Shown here in pieces: positions 38,505 through 51,266 of a DNA stretch of 64,000 bases. The stretch spans positions 1 to 64,000 of the forward strand of contig OENT01000037.1 of NCBI GenBank assembly GCA_900239685.1, in the 5' to 3' direction. The translations under genes and the position numbers were made by a program. Source of the DNA: Rotaria macrura. Its lineage: Eukaryota > Rotifera > Eurotatoria > Philodinida > Philodinidae. The first letter of the stretch is position 1; every line of letters begins with the position of its first letter. The notes under the pieces are model-generated. The model was given only the letters and a program-made list of their open reading frames with translations. It ran no database searches and was not told the DNA's origin.

Positions 38505-41500
38505 ATGGGTTGTACAGGTACCAAAGCGAGTAAAGCTGAAGGTGATATTGATCGTTATCATCAAGAAATATTTAATGCAGCACAATCTGGTGATGTAAAA
38601 CGTCTGAAAGATGTTCTTGATGAATTGGATAGACGTAAAGCTTCGACAACGAAAAAAGATGTACTCAATATGGGTATGTAATACAGACATTTTCTGCAGG
38701 AGAGATTGATCGTTTATTTTCTCTTCATCGTATTTGATTTTTACAAAGTATTCCGATAAGGTTTTATTATTTATTTAATTATTTTTAGCTATATTTCGTA
38801 GTATTAAAACTACTGTGTTTTTCTGTGTATTTGAGTTATCGATGAATACAAGAAGAAATCGTTCTATTGTATACATCAACGAATTGATTTCAGAAACTAA
38901 ATCTTTGAATGATATTTGCATGTTCACGTGTGAAAATATAATCATAATTAGATCTAAATAGATTTCACTCGTTTACAGAAATCTATCTCAATAATACACC
39001 TACGAATACTCATGATCGAATGATTCATGTTCTCTTACCATTTGAATCGTATTTACTGAGTATATGAGAACATGATGATTCAATAAGGCTTCTTTGATAT
39101 AGGACAAAATTTAACGTTATACCTAAATGTATGCCATTTGATAACGAAAATCAATATCGGATTTTATTACATTTCGATGAAGTCGATTATGAAACCGTTG
39201 TTTATGTTAATCGGCATCTTGTGGGTCTTATACATGATCCATTTTCGAATGATGTAACATAATGTCTGGATAACAATGAAAATACTCAATGGACTGTACG
39301 TGTTTGGGATTCATCAAGTTATTTGTATGAAGTCATGAAGAAAACAAATGTCAGATATAACACGAAATAATTTGATTAATTCTATATGCCTTATTCCTAA
39401 ACTGAATAAACTGTATGATTAGAATAAGTATCTAATGCTAATATCAATTTATGGATAGTAAAAAAATATTATTCTAAATAAATAAAGCTGCAGAACTACT
39501 TGATAAAGAATTAAGGAAATAAAATACATCTTGCTCTATGTGAAATTCATTTATTATTATCACAGGTGTAATCTATATCTATATATTATACGTGTTGGCT
39601 GATTGAGTTTATTGATTATGAACAAACTTTGCTTGGTTGCAAACGATAAATATGATATTCTTAAGCAAGTTTATCGGTCTGATGGTTTATGTCATGCAAC
39701 AACAGACAATATTACACAAATGAAAACAATTCGACTTCTCTAAACTAGGGAAACAGATGAAAATAGCAATGCCAACTTATAATTATTAATTTGGTGATGT
39801 GTCAAATTAACTTTTATGGTCAAATGGACTTCCTTACAATCCCTATAATGTTAATCAAGCTGGATTCGGCGAATATGAATATGAACAATTTCAATTATAT
39901 CAGAATAATAGAACAAAGACTTTACCGACAGTTTCATGTATCAATCAAGATAATATTATGATTCAACGAGAAGATTTCAAAACAGAACACAATACAATGC
40001 GACGAATTTCATTTCAACATGAAAAACAGTCTATGATTGACTGTCTTTCATGTTATCTACCGATTATCATATCGATTTTAATTAATGAAACAAGTGATCA
40101 ACATGATACAGAACAATTAATGGAAGCAGTTAGTGCATGAAAAACAATTCGTATGTGTTTTGGACGTTGAAGAGATATGTGTGACGAAGCACATCAAACA
40201 GAGTTACTATCGTTTGATTATCAGTATCAATTGTCCGTAATTGGAGAATGTCTTAGTTGTCTTTTTTACGCATGTACTCGAACAATTTATTAGTCATCTT
40301 TCGACACATTTTTTCTACTCTGATACCTACTCTATATTTTATATGAATCAAATGGAAACGAAAATAGTTTTACTTAGTGTAAATAAATCATTATATATAT
40401 GCGTAAAAAAATACTAAAAGATGATTTCTTTTTTGCATCTATAAACTTCGATATATTTAGAAACTTAACAATAATTATACATAATTATTTTTATCAATAT
40501 GATTTAATCTAGACATTGATAAAATATACCAGATTTTTATATATGTTATTTATATTCATTTGAGAAGATAGTAATTGATATACGAATTGTAATTATTCTT
40601 AATAGGATACACTGTATAAAAGATTATCAAATATATATACATATATATCTTAATCAAATAATCTATTTCCTAATTCAATGTATCGACTATAATTCCTAGA
40701 CATATTTGTACTATCTTACCAAATATCATAGGATGACATTGATGATACTTATCTATAGAAACATAGAACAATTTCTTGTGATTTGAGCTTTACAATAATA
40801 TATATTAATATATAAATATGTTTATTTAAATTTCACTTTTTTCAGGATATCGAGAAGCTGATGGTCTAACAGCATTAAGTATAGCAGCTGGTAAAAAACA
40901 CAAACCACTAACTGAAATCTTAGCATGTAAGAATAGAACAAAAAAAAACGATCTCAAATTCAATCGATGATTAACATGTTCCTTTTTTGTTTTCTATCTA
41001 ATAGCATGTCCCGAAGTCGAAGTAAACAAAGCATCATTATCCGGCATTACACCATTGTTAATGGTTGCTGAAGTTGGTTGGCCAGATATACTCGATATTC
41101 TCTTACAACGCGGCGCTGTTGTTGACTCCGCACCAGCTGGTAAACGAGCTGAAGAAAATAAAATAGCTGGTTCAACACCATTGATTGGCGCAACAAAATA
41201 TAATCATCCAGAATGTGTTAAACGTTTATTAGGACATCACGCTAATCCGAATCATCAAAATCAATCTGGCATATCAGCGTTGATGCTTGCAGCTGAACAA
41301 GGATTTTTCGAATGTGTTAAATTACTTGTACAAGCAGGTGCTGATCTTGAATTAGCGCCAAGTGGTAAGTCATTTTGTGCAATTTTACCCAATAGAAAAC
41401 AAAAAACTATTCAGTATGAACACTAAATATGTGTATAGGATTTCTTTCTTCTAAATGAAATATCTATTTTTGTAAAGATCTACAGCGATTTTAACAAGAA

Positions 41501-44500
41501 ATGTCGTTAATTAACAGTTGATTTTTGTCTATTGATTGAAAAAAAACAATACTTTTTTTTTAAGAATGAATTTTAGCGTCACATGAAAAGGGATGTTTAT
41601 AAGATGAATACGATTGTAACCTTGAATTGAAGATTTATGCCTTCTTGACAAAGCCTGGAGTGCCGTAAATCGAGCGTCTAACATAACCTAGTTTCGATGA
41701 TGAATACATGTTATACAAACAATCACATACGATTGAGTTTTTTTCATGCTTTCTTTTTAAATCCTTAGAATATACTTCTAACGGAGGAATGTGGTAAGGA
41801 AAAAAATCTGACCTTTTGGTATTGTTGGGTGCTATCTACAGTAGAGACAGATGCAAAAGCTCGATATCTTCCGTACAACTAATGCTAGCTGCAGCTGTCG
41901 ATAGAAGGTGAATCTTTTATGCTGAGTTCTTACGCTCAATTGCTTTGAACAATCCATATACACTAACTAGACACAAGAGCAAATTGTATGTCACATAACG
42001 TAGTTAGCATGCTATTGAACGGGTGATTTCAGATGAAACAATCGTTAGTGCTTTGTCAAAGGTTATGTGTCATGACTCATGTTATCAAAATTTAAGCACA
42101 GAATCTTGTGTATAACTTTTGAAATGATTTGTGTTCTATGGGGGCATGTATTTTGTTTTGTTTGAAAATTCAATTGTATACAATATTTCTTGCCTTATGA
42201 TATGCAATTTTCTCTAACGTATTTATTTCATCATTTTAGAAGAAAGATTCGTTCATGAATTTTCGTATATTGATGTTCTCTATAATCTAGGTCAATTGGC
42301 TTTAACGATGAATTTATGTGGTCAAACACCATTGTTTTGTGCAGCCAAAGAAGGTCGAACAGATATAGTTAAATACTTATTAGATCGTGGAGCTAATCCT
42401 CGTGTTCAAAATCATTATGGTGTTAGTGCTTTATGGATACCAGCACAAAAGGGTATCTTACCAGTTGTTGAATTATTATTAAATGCTGGTGCTGAAACAC
42501 ATGTTGCACCATTTGGTAATCTCGCTGATGAATTAAACATAACTGGTTGGACACCACTATATGCTGCAATGAAATCTCGAAAATTCGATGTTGTTAAATT
42601 ACTTCTGAAACGTGGCGCCGATCCAAATTCGGTTACAAAATTAGGTTCAACACCATTTTTACTTGCATCTGAAATATGTGACTTAGATATAATTGAAGCA
42701 TGTGTTGAAGCTGGTGCTGATCTTGATTTTGCACCAAGTGGTCCAGATGCTGATAATTTAAATATAACTGGTCAAACAGCATTATTTATGGCTACATTAA
42801 AAGATCGTGTTGATGTTGTGAAATTTTTAATACAAAAAGGAGCACACGTTAATGTACAAAATCGTTATGGCGTGTCACCACTACTTCTTTGCGCTGAATC
42901 CGGGAATTATGAACTTGTTCAAGCGCTTGTACAAGCTGGAGCTGATGTTAATATAACACCACAAGGCGAATTAGCCGAAGAGAATTTTCTTGCAGGACAG
43001 GTAATAATCGTTTGACAAGAAATATTAGTTGAAGGAATTTGTTTACTAGAAGACAAACTAGATCTTTAGGAGAAATTCGTATCTCGCAATGATAAATGCT
43101 AAGATTCGCTCAATTGGAGTGACACATATTTCGCTTCATATTATTTCCAAGACTATGATGCACGAGCTGCAAATGGAGACGTTTATTAGTTTCAATTGTT
43201 TATTATTTAATTCTTGAGAAGTATTACTTTCATTGATTCGTCATATTTTCTATTCGTGAAAAACAGAGATCTTCTGTCATGAGGTGAAAAATATAACGTC
43301 ATAATTAGTTTGTATTGAAGGTTTGATATATATATAGGAACTAATCATTAGGAGACTTTATTGTAAAGTAACAACTGTATGCATTGAGAGTATGATTGAA
43401 AAGTATCCAGTGGATTAGCGTTATGTATTTCATTATAAAAATGCGAAGCCTTCATTGTGTATTAAAATTCGTAATTCATATTTATTGCAAGATGTATATA
43501 TATATATGTATATATATATAATATAGCTAGTTTTGCTTGTTTTTCAGATGATATTGTCTAATAAAACCATCTAGAAGTTTTTTCTTGATTAGTTTCTCTA
43601 TCGAAAGTTTCTATGCAAGTACTAATTAATATGCTTCAAACAAACCTTGTCAAGTGTTGACAATAGATAAATGTGTGAATGAGAGAAAAGTAAGTCGATG
43701 AATACAATACTTTTCAGAGTTAACTTTAATAGAATAGATTGAATGCGTTAATGGATATAGATAAAATTCCACATTTAAAATCATAATTTGCCTATTTTAG
43801 ACGCCTCTATTTGGTGCTGCTAAGAAAGGTCATGTAGACATATGCGAATACCTTATTCAAAACGGTGCCGATGTCAATTCTGTCACAATGGTATCTGAAC
43901 TAAATCAATAAAAATTATGTTTACACATATTGTTCTAAATTATTTCTCTTTTTAGACTGGTGCCACTCCATTGTACACAGCAACAGAAGAGGGCCATTTA
44001 GATGTTGTTCGATTATTAATTCGTCATGGTGCTGATGTTAATCGATCGCCGAAAGGACAAGTTGCCCGTGATCTTCACATCGAAAATCAAACGCCTTTAT
44101 TAATAGCCAGTATGAGAAATCATGAATCAATTATTCGACATTTAATTGAATCTGGTGCCAATGTTAATGTTACTTCTGAACGTGGTTCTTCACCGTTTCT
44201 AGCTATCTGTCAACATAATGATGTTGAATTAGCACAATTACTAATTCAACATGGAGCACGGCATGATGTTGAAGCTAAAAATTTATACGATGGAAAAATA
44301 AATGGATTAATAGTTGCTGCTGAATCGGGCTCATTCGATACATTGCGTTTATTAGTTGAAGCCGGTTTAGATGTTAATTATAAAATTGAAGGAAAAGTAA
44401 GAAATTGTTCGAATGGAAGAATTCTTCTAGTTCATCGGATTTTGCTTTAATAAGTATTGTATTTACTGTTCGTTTTTCTTGTTCTACTAGGGTGAAACAG

Positions 44501-46186
44501 CTGGCCGTACACCTTTATTTTGTGCATGTGCGAAAGGCTTCCAAGACATTGTTGAGTATTTAATTGATCGAGGAGCTGATGTTAATGGTACAGAAAAAGT
44601 AAGCAAATGATTCATCTTGTCAATTCAATGAAATATAGAGTTTATTCAATGTGATTACTCTGATTCTTTGTTGATTAAAAAGAAGAGAACCCATATTAGT
44701 TAATTCGTTCAGGGCAAGTCCATGAAATCCTTGATCGCTTTTAAATTCATATTTTTTTAGCATTTCATAGATTCCAATCAGTTAAGTAAATAGCCAAAAC
44801 ATTAAATAATTCGTGAGGCTTTCTCTTTACTATTATCATTGCTCTACAGAATGTGTACCTGCGAAGTTTATACTGATGTAAACTTTTGAATTGTAGACAG
44901 ATCTGCTTATTAAAAGTGTAGCGAAGAAAAATAAAATTCTATTTTAAAGTATTTTTTCTTCCCAGTACATTAGTTTGTTTAAACAAAATCCTAAGATTCG
45001 AACAGTTGTAATCAGATTTGAACAATGATATTATGGACCTTTCACTGGAAGTTGTCATTAATCATGAAGATATATTGGATGTGGAATGTTCAAACACCGA
45101 ATATCATGGTGTTGCATTAAATTTATGTTTAGAAAAACATGTACTTTTAGTTTGTTATTGATAAAATTAATAATAAAAGAAAACTATGGCAAAAGATTTT
45201 CTAAGTAAGTCCGAAGAGCAGCAACTATTTCTTCGAAAAATTCTCATCAATTTCAATCAATTTACTTCTGTCCATGCCTTCACATATTGCAGATTATGTT
45301 TTCTTTTTTTTTGTGAATGCTATATTGATATGTAAACTAGTGATTGATTATAGAAAACTAGATCCTAACTCTTGATTTCCATTTGATCACTGAACGTTAA
45401 GTTCAAAAGATTAGTTTTATGAAATAGTGGTTTTGAAGAGGAAATCGAATAATTGATGTAAATAACATCGATGTCGTTCTTCAGGATCTTCCCGATTCGT
45501 TATGTGGTTCACCACGAGATAAGGCCGTAATAAAAATGAGCATCCTCTATGTGCATCTGTTAGATTATTGTTAGAAGTACTGATAAGAATAAAATTGACG
45601 TTACTATTCAACATTGACCAGATTAAAACGATTGGTATCTCGAAGAGACTACAATAAAAACTTGTAAATTTTGTTTTTCAGTGTGCTATGTTTTAAGTGA
45701 GATTATGATCTTTCCAGAAAATTGCTGGTCTGTTGTTTTATAATAGTCATGAAACATATTTTTATGCAAATAGAAATGTGAATTCTTTGATGATTTATAT
45801 ACTAAAACATGATGAAGTATTTATATGCCATAAAATCATTGAAAACGAAAAAGAACATGTAAAGAGGGTTGCTCATGAGTGTTTTATTAGGAATATTTTA
45901 ATATTTGATTGTGGCAAACTTTTTATTGTAATTATTGTTATTTATTTAGAGTGGTCTCTCGTGTTTGCACATAGCAGCCGCTATGGGTCATGCCGATACA
46001 GTTCGAATCTTATGTGAACGTGGTGCCAATGTTGATCAACAATTTCGTTTTGAAGAACAAGACGTAACTGCGTATGATCTAGCCGAATCTCAGCAACATG
46101 ATCATGTATGTCAAGTACTTAAAAATTTCGGCGCCCGACAGCCACCACATAGTACACTACCTAGCCATGTTGAACCTAATAAATAA
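38505..46186 (+). CDS. Ankyrin-repeat protein with predicted N-terminal lipidation
   Basis: Eight exons (38505-38673, 40846-40926, 41005-41364, 42291-43000, 43801-43890, 43956-44396, 44491-44598, 45950-46186) join in phase and encode 731 residues. The N-terminus MGCTGTKASKAE carries a Gly2/Cys3 pattern fitting myristoylation plus palmitoylation, so membrane attachment is likely. Ankyrin repeats fill residues about 60-700. From residue 139 to 513 there are five units of exactly 75 residues, each a 33-residue-type repeat plus a longer one whose loop reads like APSGxLAxxLNITGQTPL. The C-terminus is short and proline/histidine-containing. Ankyrin stacks are protein-binding scaffolds; the partner is unknown and there is no kinase, death, SOCS or channel domain. 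The ATG follows a strong acceptor-like TTTCTTTTTCAG by 6 nt. Introns 1, 3, 4 and 7 exceed 0.8 kb. Confidence 0.9.
39117..39370 (+). pseudogene. Glycoside hydrolase family 2 fragment (in ankyrin gene intron 1)
   Basis: The frame reading RILLHFDEVDYETVVYVNRH, then LVG, DPFSNDVT, a stop, and WTVRVWD matches the N-terminal sugar-binding (jelly-roll) domain of GH2 enzymes (beta-galactosidase, mannosidase, glucuronidase). Typical members have LLHFGAVDWEAxVYVNG followed by a GGYxPFSFDIT block and VRVWDP. The GGY part is deleted, a TAA follows DPFSNDVT, and a further stop ends it near 39370. No catalytic barrel is seen. GH2 genes in microscopic invertebrates are often of bacterial or fungal origin; here that is inference. 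It is on the same strand as the host gene but would be spliced out. Confidence 0.65.
39618..40260 (+). pseudogene. Unidentified decayed coding sequence
   Basis: Within ankyrin intron 1, several frames look protein-like but are broken by stops. One starts at 39618 with MNKLCLVANDKYDILKQVYR and ends near 39740. A second, at about 39835-39957, has LPYNPYNVNQAGFGEYEYEQ and leads into an open frame at 39958-40140, followed after a stop by more protein-like sequence to about 40260. I do not recognise the family. It may be the rest of the same insertion that brought the GH2 fragment, or a separate gene remnant. Confidence 0.35.
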
Positions 46187-48218
46187 ATATATTCCTGTCT
46201 CTCACTGTATATCTAAATACAACGTCCCGTTGTTCGTACTTTATTTATTCCTCTTTTTTTTTTCTTTTGTCTCTTCGATCTATGGTCGCTCTTATTGTCT
46301 CAATCTGTTTTTTTCGTCGTTTTGTGCGCCCAACTGTGTGTAATTTTTTTGTCTTGATCGGTATTGTCTTGAATGTTCGCCAGTACACGAGCTCACATTC
46401 TTTTCTTTTTTCAATATCATCGTTCCTTTCTTTTTTTCTCTCTATGGAAGAATTCTTACGTGCGTTCGTGCGCGCGCTTGTGTGTGTGTGTGTGTGTGTT
46501 TGTGGTCTAGAGAAAAAGAGATATTCTAGGAATAAAAGTGAACAAAATAGTGTGTATGTGTGTGAGAAAAAAAAACAATGATAGCTGCATTTTAATTTTT
46601 TCTTTATTGAATGTAAGAAAAAAGAAACGAAATATATTCAATTAGTTTTCAGATTAAAACTATCCTAGAATTTAAGGACAAATTGTAATAATGAGCAAAA
46701 GGAAAAATAAAACATACGTATGCAGATGAGCATTATCAGATCATTTCATCACAATATATATAACGAATATGTAATCTATTGAACTTTTGGGAAAAAAAGA
46801 GTAAAACGAGCAGCATCTCACAAATGAATGTTCTAATAATTTTCGAATAAAACTTTTACGATATGAATCTGTTTAAATTTTTATTAATTCTACTGATTTT
46901 TACTCAATTGTAGATAATAGATACTAATGAAAATAGTTGTTTGCAAATATCACAGTTTAACATTTGAACCATGTTCACTAAACATTACGATGAATCGTTG
47001 CCAAATTATTGTTTTTCTTGTTCTTAAGTCATAAAGCAAAAAGCGATCAAGTGTTTGCATCTTTAGATCAATTAACATTTTATTTACTCGCTACACCACA
47101 AGGACATTGAGGTACAATATTTACAAAGACTTCATTTTCATGCTCGCCTAAGGTGATTACTATTAATATATTTATACAAATCATAAACTTGAGCTTTTTA
47201 TTTTGAGTAGAAATTCTTGACAATCTATGTCAATATATTAAGGACAATGTTGAATTTAACCTTGCAATATCTCAGAGATACTCCAACATGTTTTACGCTA
47301 CGTCCTGAGAGGGTCGTAAAAATAATAACACATCTATGTTTAGCAACAGTACATCTGAAATCAATACATTGTCCTTCAAAGATAGACAATGACGATGCTC
47401 CACTGTGGACAAAAGTGTATGAGAGATATAGTTTAGACTATCTATCTGTAAATGACATTTCTAATGCCTTCGACAGAAAAGAAACTTGGAATAAAAACGA
47501 ATTAACTGAAAAATTCTAAACTACAAAATTGAATTGGTGTAGCCTTTCGCTTACTAAACATATTTTATATAATATATGCAGTATCAAAATCCGTTCGTGC
47601 ATATACTGTGAAAGGGTGTATAGATGGCGCCACTTATCGATCTATCAGCTAGTACCTATACACATATATATATTTCCCTGGGAGTAAGATATAAGATGAC
47701 GTATATAGAATTAGATACAAGAATTCTTCCTTGAGACTTCTACATGTATGTTTTTCTTCAATAGAAAACAATTAGAAAGCGTTTACCAGGTGTAGAAATA
47801 TAGAACATGTATGTCGCATATGAATACGGTACATTCAACTATGTATCTAATAGCGGGATATAGGAAAAGACGGCATTGCAGTCTTTCTCTCTGAATGTGA
47901 CTACCGTTGACAAATAAAACATGTCATGAGAATTTGGACGAATATTTGAAAAGTGAAATATCTAAAAATATTTTTCATAATTAAATTGAAATTTTATATT
48001 TAAATACGCTAGAAAATGACGGATATGTGGAATTAGAGATGAATTAGATGAATCCATTATATTCCATTTCCGGATCAGATATGTTGCATTCTTCCTTTTG
48101 AATCTTCTCTATAGAAATACTGGTCAGAGTATTTAGATTTGATCGTTCAATTCATTCATTAACGTGATAGTCTTTAATTTCATTTTTTTAAACATAGTAT
48201 AGATATTCATAACGGAGC
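46187..48218. other. Ankyrin gene 3' UTR and intergenic DNA
   Basis: The first about 400 bp are T-rich 3' UTR, with AATAAA at the stop codon and again near 46532, and a TG repeat at 46478-46500. A 100-codon ORF at 47217-47519 is weakly transposase-like (see findings). The remainder shows nothing recognisable. Confidence 0.5.
46478..46500 (+). repeat. (TG)n microsatellite
   Basis: About ten TG units in the presumed 3' UTR of the ankyrin gene, preceded by a short CG-rich run (gcgcgcgc). Confidence 0.9.
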
Positions 48219-51200
48219 ATGTATCATCGTGTGTATTTATTCGTTTCGCGTTCTTTTGTGAACATGGTACCAACATGTCGTTCGATAAAAACTATGAACG
48301 AGGGTATTTGAAATTGAATTGAATTAGATTGCATTCATTTTTAGTGTATTTTTCTAATACTAGTTCGAAAAGGCCTTGAATCTTTAGTTGGTGCTCAATT
48401 AGTGTTTGGACATGGAGATAAATCTGGAAGTCATACTCAATTAACTGGTGATATAAAAATCGATTCTACATTAACTCCACGTACGATAGCTCAAAGCTAT
48501 GATGAAGCTATTATTCCGTTAGGTACTAAAGACATATGAACACGTTCTTTATCCACACATTTATGTATTTCACAAATGTTTAGCATCAAATATCAGATTA
48601 CGTGAAAGATATGTTAACTTTGAAAATAAAGTACGATTTGGAAGAATACTTGAAGATCTTGATACGATGGCCGGTAGAGACACTGAATAGTTTTCATCTT
48701 ATATTGATATTTTCTTTTGCTTGTATTCGAACAATACAGTTCATATTGGATATAAGCATAATAGTCCACAATTGATTGAATCCATTAAAGTACATCCATT
48801 GGCGATTGTTACTGCTGCCGTTGATCGTATAGGTCAGAAGAGAGCAATCTTATTTTCTTCTGAATTTTGTATTGTTTCTAATGTAAATTATCTTGTAGAA
48901 GTCGTTATACCACATATGGAAATTGATCGGGACATCCGTCTAAGTGGTTTTGCTTCATATGTTGGTAGAAGTTCTATGGAAGTTAATTTAGAAATTTATC
49001 AAGTAAATCGGGTACAAGATAAACATGATTATCTACTTATATGTATCATGTTTAGGACAATAATGGCACTTGGGAATATGTACTTCGTGCTTTATTTGTT
49101 CTTGCTGCACGAAACCCAATAACAAAAAAGTGAATATAGTATTTGTTTTTTCATATTCAAACACATCTTGTTTTCTATGATGAGAAAAGATCAGCTAAAA
49201 TGAATCCATTACAAGGTGTTACTGAAGAAGATCATAAGATTATCAAAAATGGAGAATGTAAGTATAAACAAGTATGATTTTTACTTTCGTTTCATTTATT
49301 ATAACTACATTTAATATAGTAAAACGTCAACATCGTCTAATTGAACAAGACAAATCTTTATTTAAGATTCCACCTGATACGGCTGAAAGTACAATTATTC
49401 ATAATCTATTTCTTAAAACAATAACATCTAAGTAAAGATATTTCGTAATATTCATATTTTTTTCTTCTCCTTCTTTTCTTCGACAAGCATGAATAGTATC
49501 TCGTATAGTAATCTTTGAGAAGGATAGCATAGATATGTTTCTTTTACAATTCGTGTAATTTATAAATCTTCAAGACTATAGACTCTGTTAGAAGTCAAAT
49601 GTGTGGATTTTCTTTAGTTGTGAAGACAAATCCAAGAGGTTCAAATCGATGCGACAACGTCTTTAAAAACATCAAAATTTTGTGTGGAAACGTTTTTCAT
49701 GGGATTCTGAATTAATATTTGCCATTTTGTATCGAAGCAAAGTTGATGTGATAATTTTCTCTCATTTAAACGTCTACTGAAGATCTTCGATTCTGATCAT
49801 AGTCTTTGGATGATACTGAAAACTCTAATACCAGAGTACTTTCATAGACTCTATTGAATGGCGACGTTTCTAGTCCATCGAAAAACAATTAGACAAGTTA
49901 CGATTGAATTAACTAATAATCAATTAGCCTCAATCATTGTCTTGTTCCTATTGATTCATAATCAAATAGATATATCTCTGAAAAGCTCTCGTAAATCTCG
50001 AATAGTCTAGATCGTTGATATAGATTTCAATTTTAGAAGAAATTAACAATGTCATCATAAAATCGGTCCAAATCCAATTAGAAATTTCGTAAAACACAAA
50101 AGTTCTATTCTAGGAAAAGAGTTACAAGTGAGCTTCGTACAAGTAACAATGTGATTCAAAAGTCTACATTGATAAGTAAATTCAAGCCATAGTGTATTTC
50201 AAAGGAGACGATAACAAGAGAAATGAGACAAGACTTAATTTTTACTTTCTATTACAGACGATATGGATGCTAGATCAGCGAGTATCTGCAATACATAATA
50301 TCAAAGAAAACAAGGATACGATACAAACATGTCTAGCCGTCATAACAAAAGATGTAGATGAAGAAGTAATTAGTTCAGATAACAATCAAAAACAGTAAAA
50401 GAGCGATAAAGATCAAGGAAAAAAACAAGGATATGTGAGCACAACGTCTGTTATATGCAAATCTCAAGAGATATTGTTAAATAATTTGATATTGCTCTTT
50501 TGTTGGTCACAATCAATTAACTTTGACTGTTTTGATTGTAGTTTTAAAAAGTCAGATTTCATTATATTGTAACAAAGATGCTCATGAGAGAATTGTTATT
50601 ATTTTAGTACATCAATATTTCGAACTCGACTGTTAGTTGAGAATTCCATGTGGATGGAAGAAACTACTCTACGAAATATGCATCTTTGTCATCCAGAAGT
50701 AAGTAAATTATTTGAAGGTTAAGTCATCATGTCTTTATTGTGCTGTTTTTATTTTGTTTGAATTAGCAACGTAATTTATACAACAAAATCTTTGGTGGTT
50801 ATCTAATGAGAAAATCATTTGAATTAGGCTGGACAGCAGCTAGTTTATTTGCGTAAGATCGAAGGATTCGGTTTTAAATAAAATTATCTTCAATATTTAT
50901 TTAGAAAACAATCGTTGAGTACACTTGCTGTTGATGATATTATGTTTCGACGTCCAGTAGAAATCGGTGCACTTCTATTTCTTACAGCGACTGTTGTTTA
51001 TGTTGAAGATAATAAAATTCAAACACGTGTCAATGCTGAAGTTGTTGATATTCATACAACTCAACGTGAAACAACAAATATTTTTTATTTTATTTTTAAA
51101 ACAAAAGATAATCAACATTCACTATCCAATGTTGTACCAAAAACTTATGCAGGTAAATTGGAGAAAACACAATTTTAATTGAAAAAATAATTCTAATTCG

Positions 51201-51266
51201 TTTTTTGTTTTTGAATTACTTTTAGAAGCGATGATGTATTTAGATGGCAAACGACATCTTCAATGA
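48219..51266 (+). CDS. ACOT9: Acyl-CoA thioesterase 9-like, mitochondrial (two hotdog domains)
   Basis: Twelve exons encode 416 residues (human ACOT9 about 439): 48219-48303, 48364-48522, 48584-48673, 48740-48832, 48899-49002, 49056-49129, 49190-49257, 49320-49431, 50608-50698, 50767-50852, 50905-51152, 51226-51266. All junctions keep frame. The N-terminus (MYHRVYLFVSRSFVNM) is basic and hydrophobic, fitting mitochondrial import. Family blocks: MNEVRKGLESLVGA (about 26-39), SYDEAIIPL, VRFGRILEDLDTMA (about 98-111), SGFASYVGRSSMEV, MWMEETTLRNMHLCHPE, FGGYLMRKSFELGW, AVDDIMFRRPVEIGALLF, and the C-terminal KTYAEAMMYLDGKRHLQ. The enzyme hydrolyses acyl-CoA to free acid and CoA. Intron 8 is 1.18 kb; the others are about 52-75 bp. 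The symbol is assigned by family resemblance. Confidence 0.92.

Noticed and set aside
50192-50398. 68-codon ORF in ACOT9 intron 8
   Set aside because: Exons 8 and 9 join exactly in phase 2 without it and reproduce the family sequence; no homology seen.
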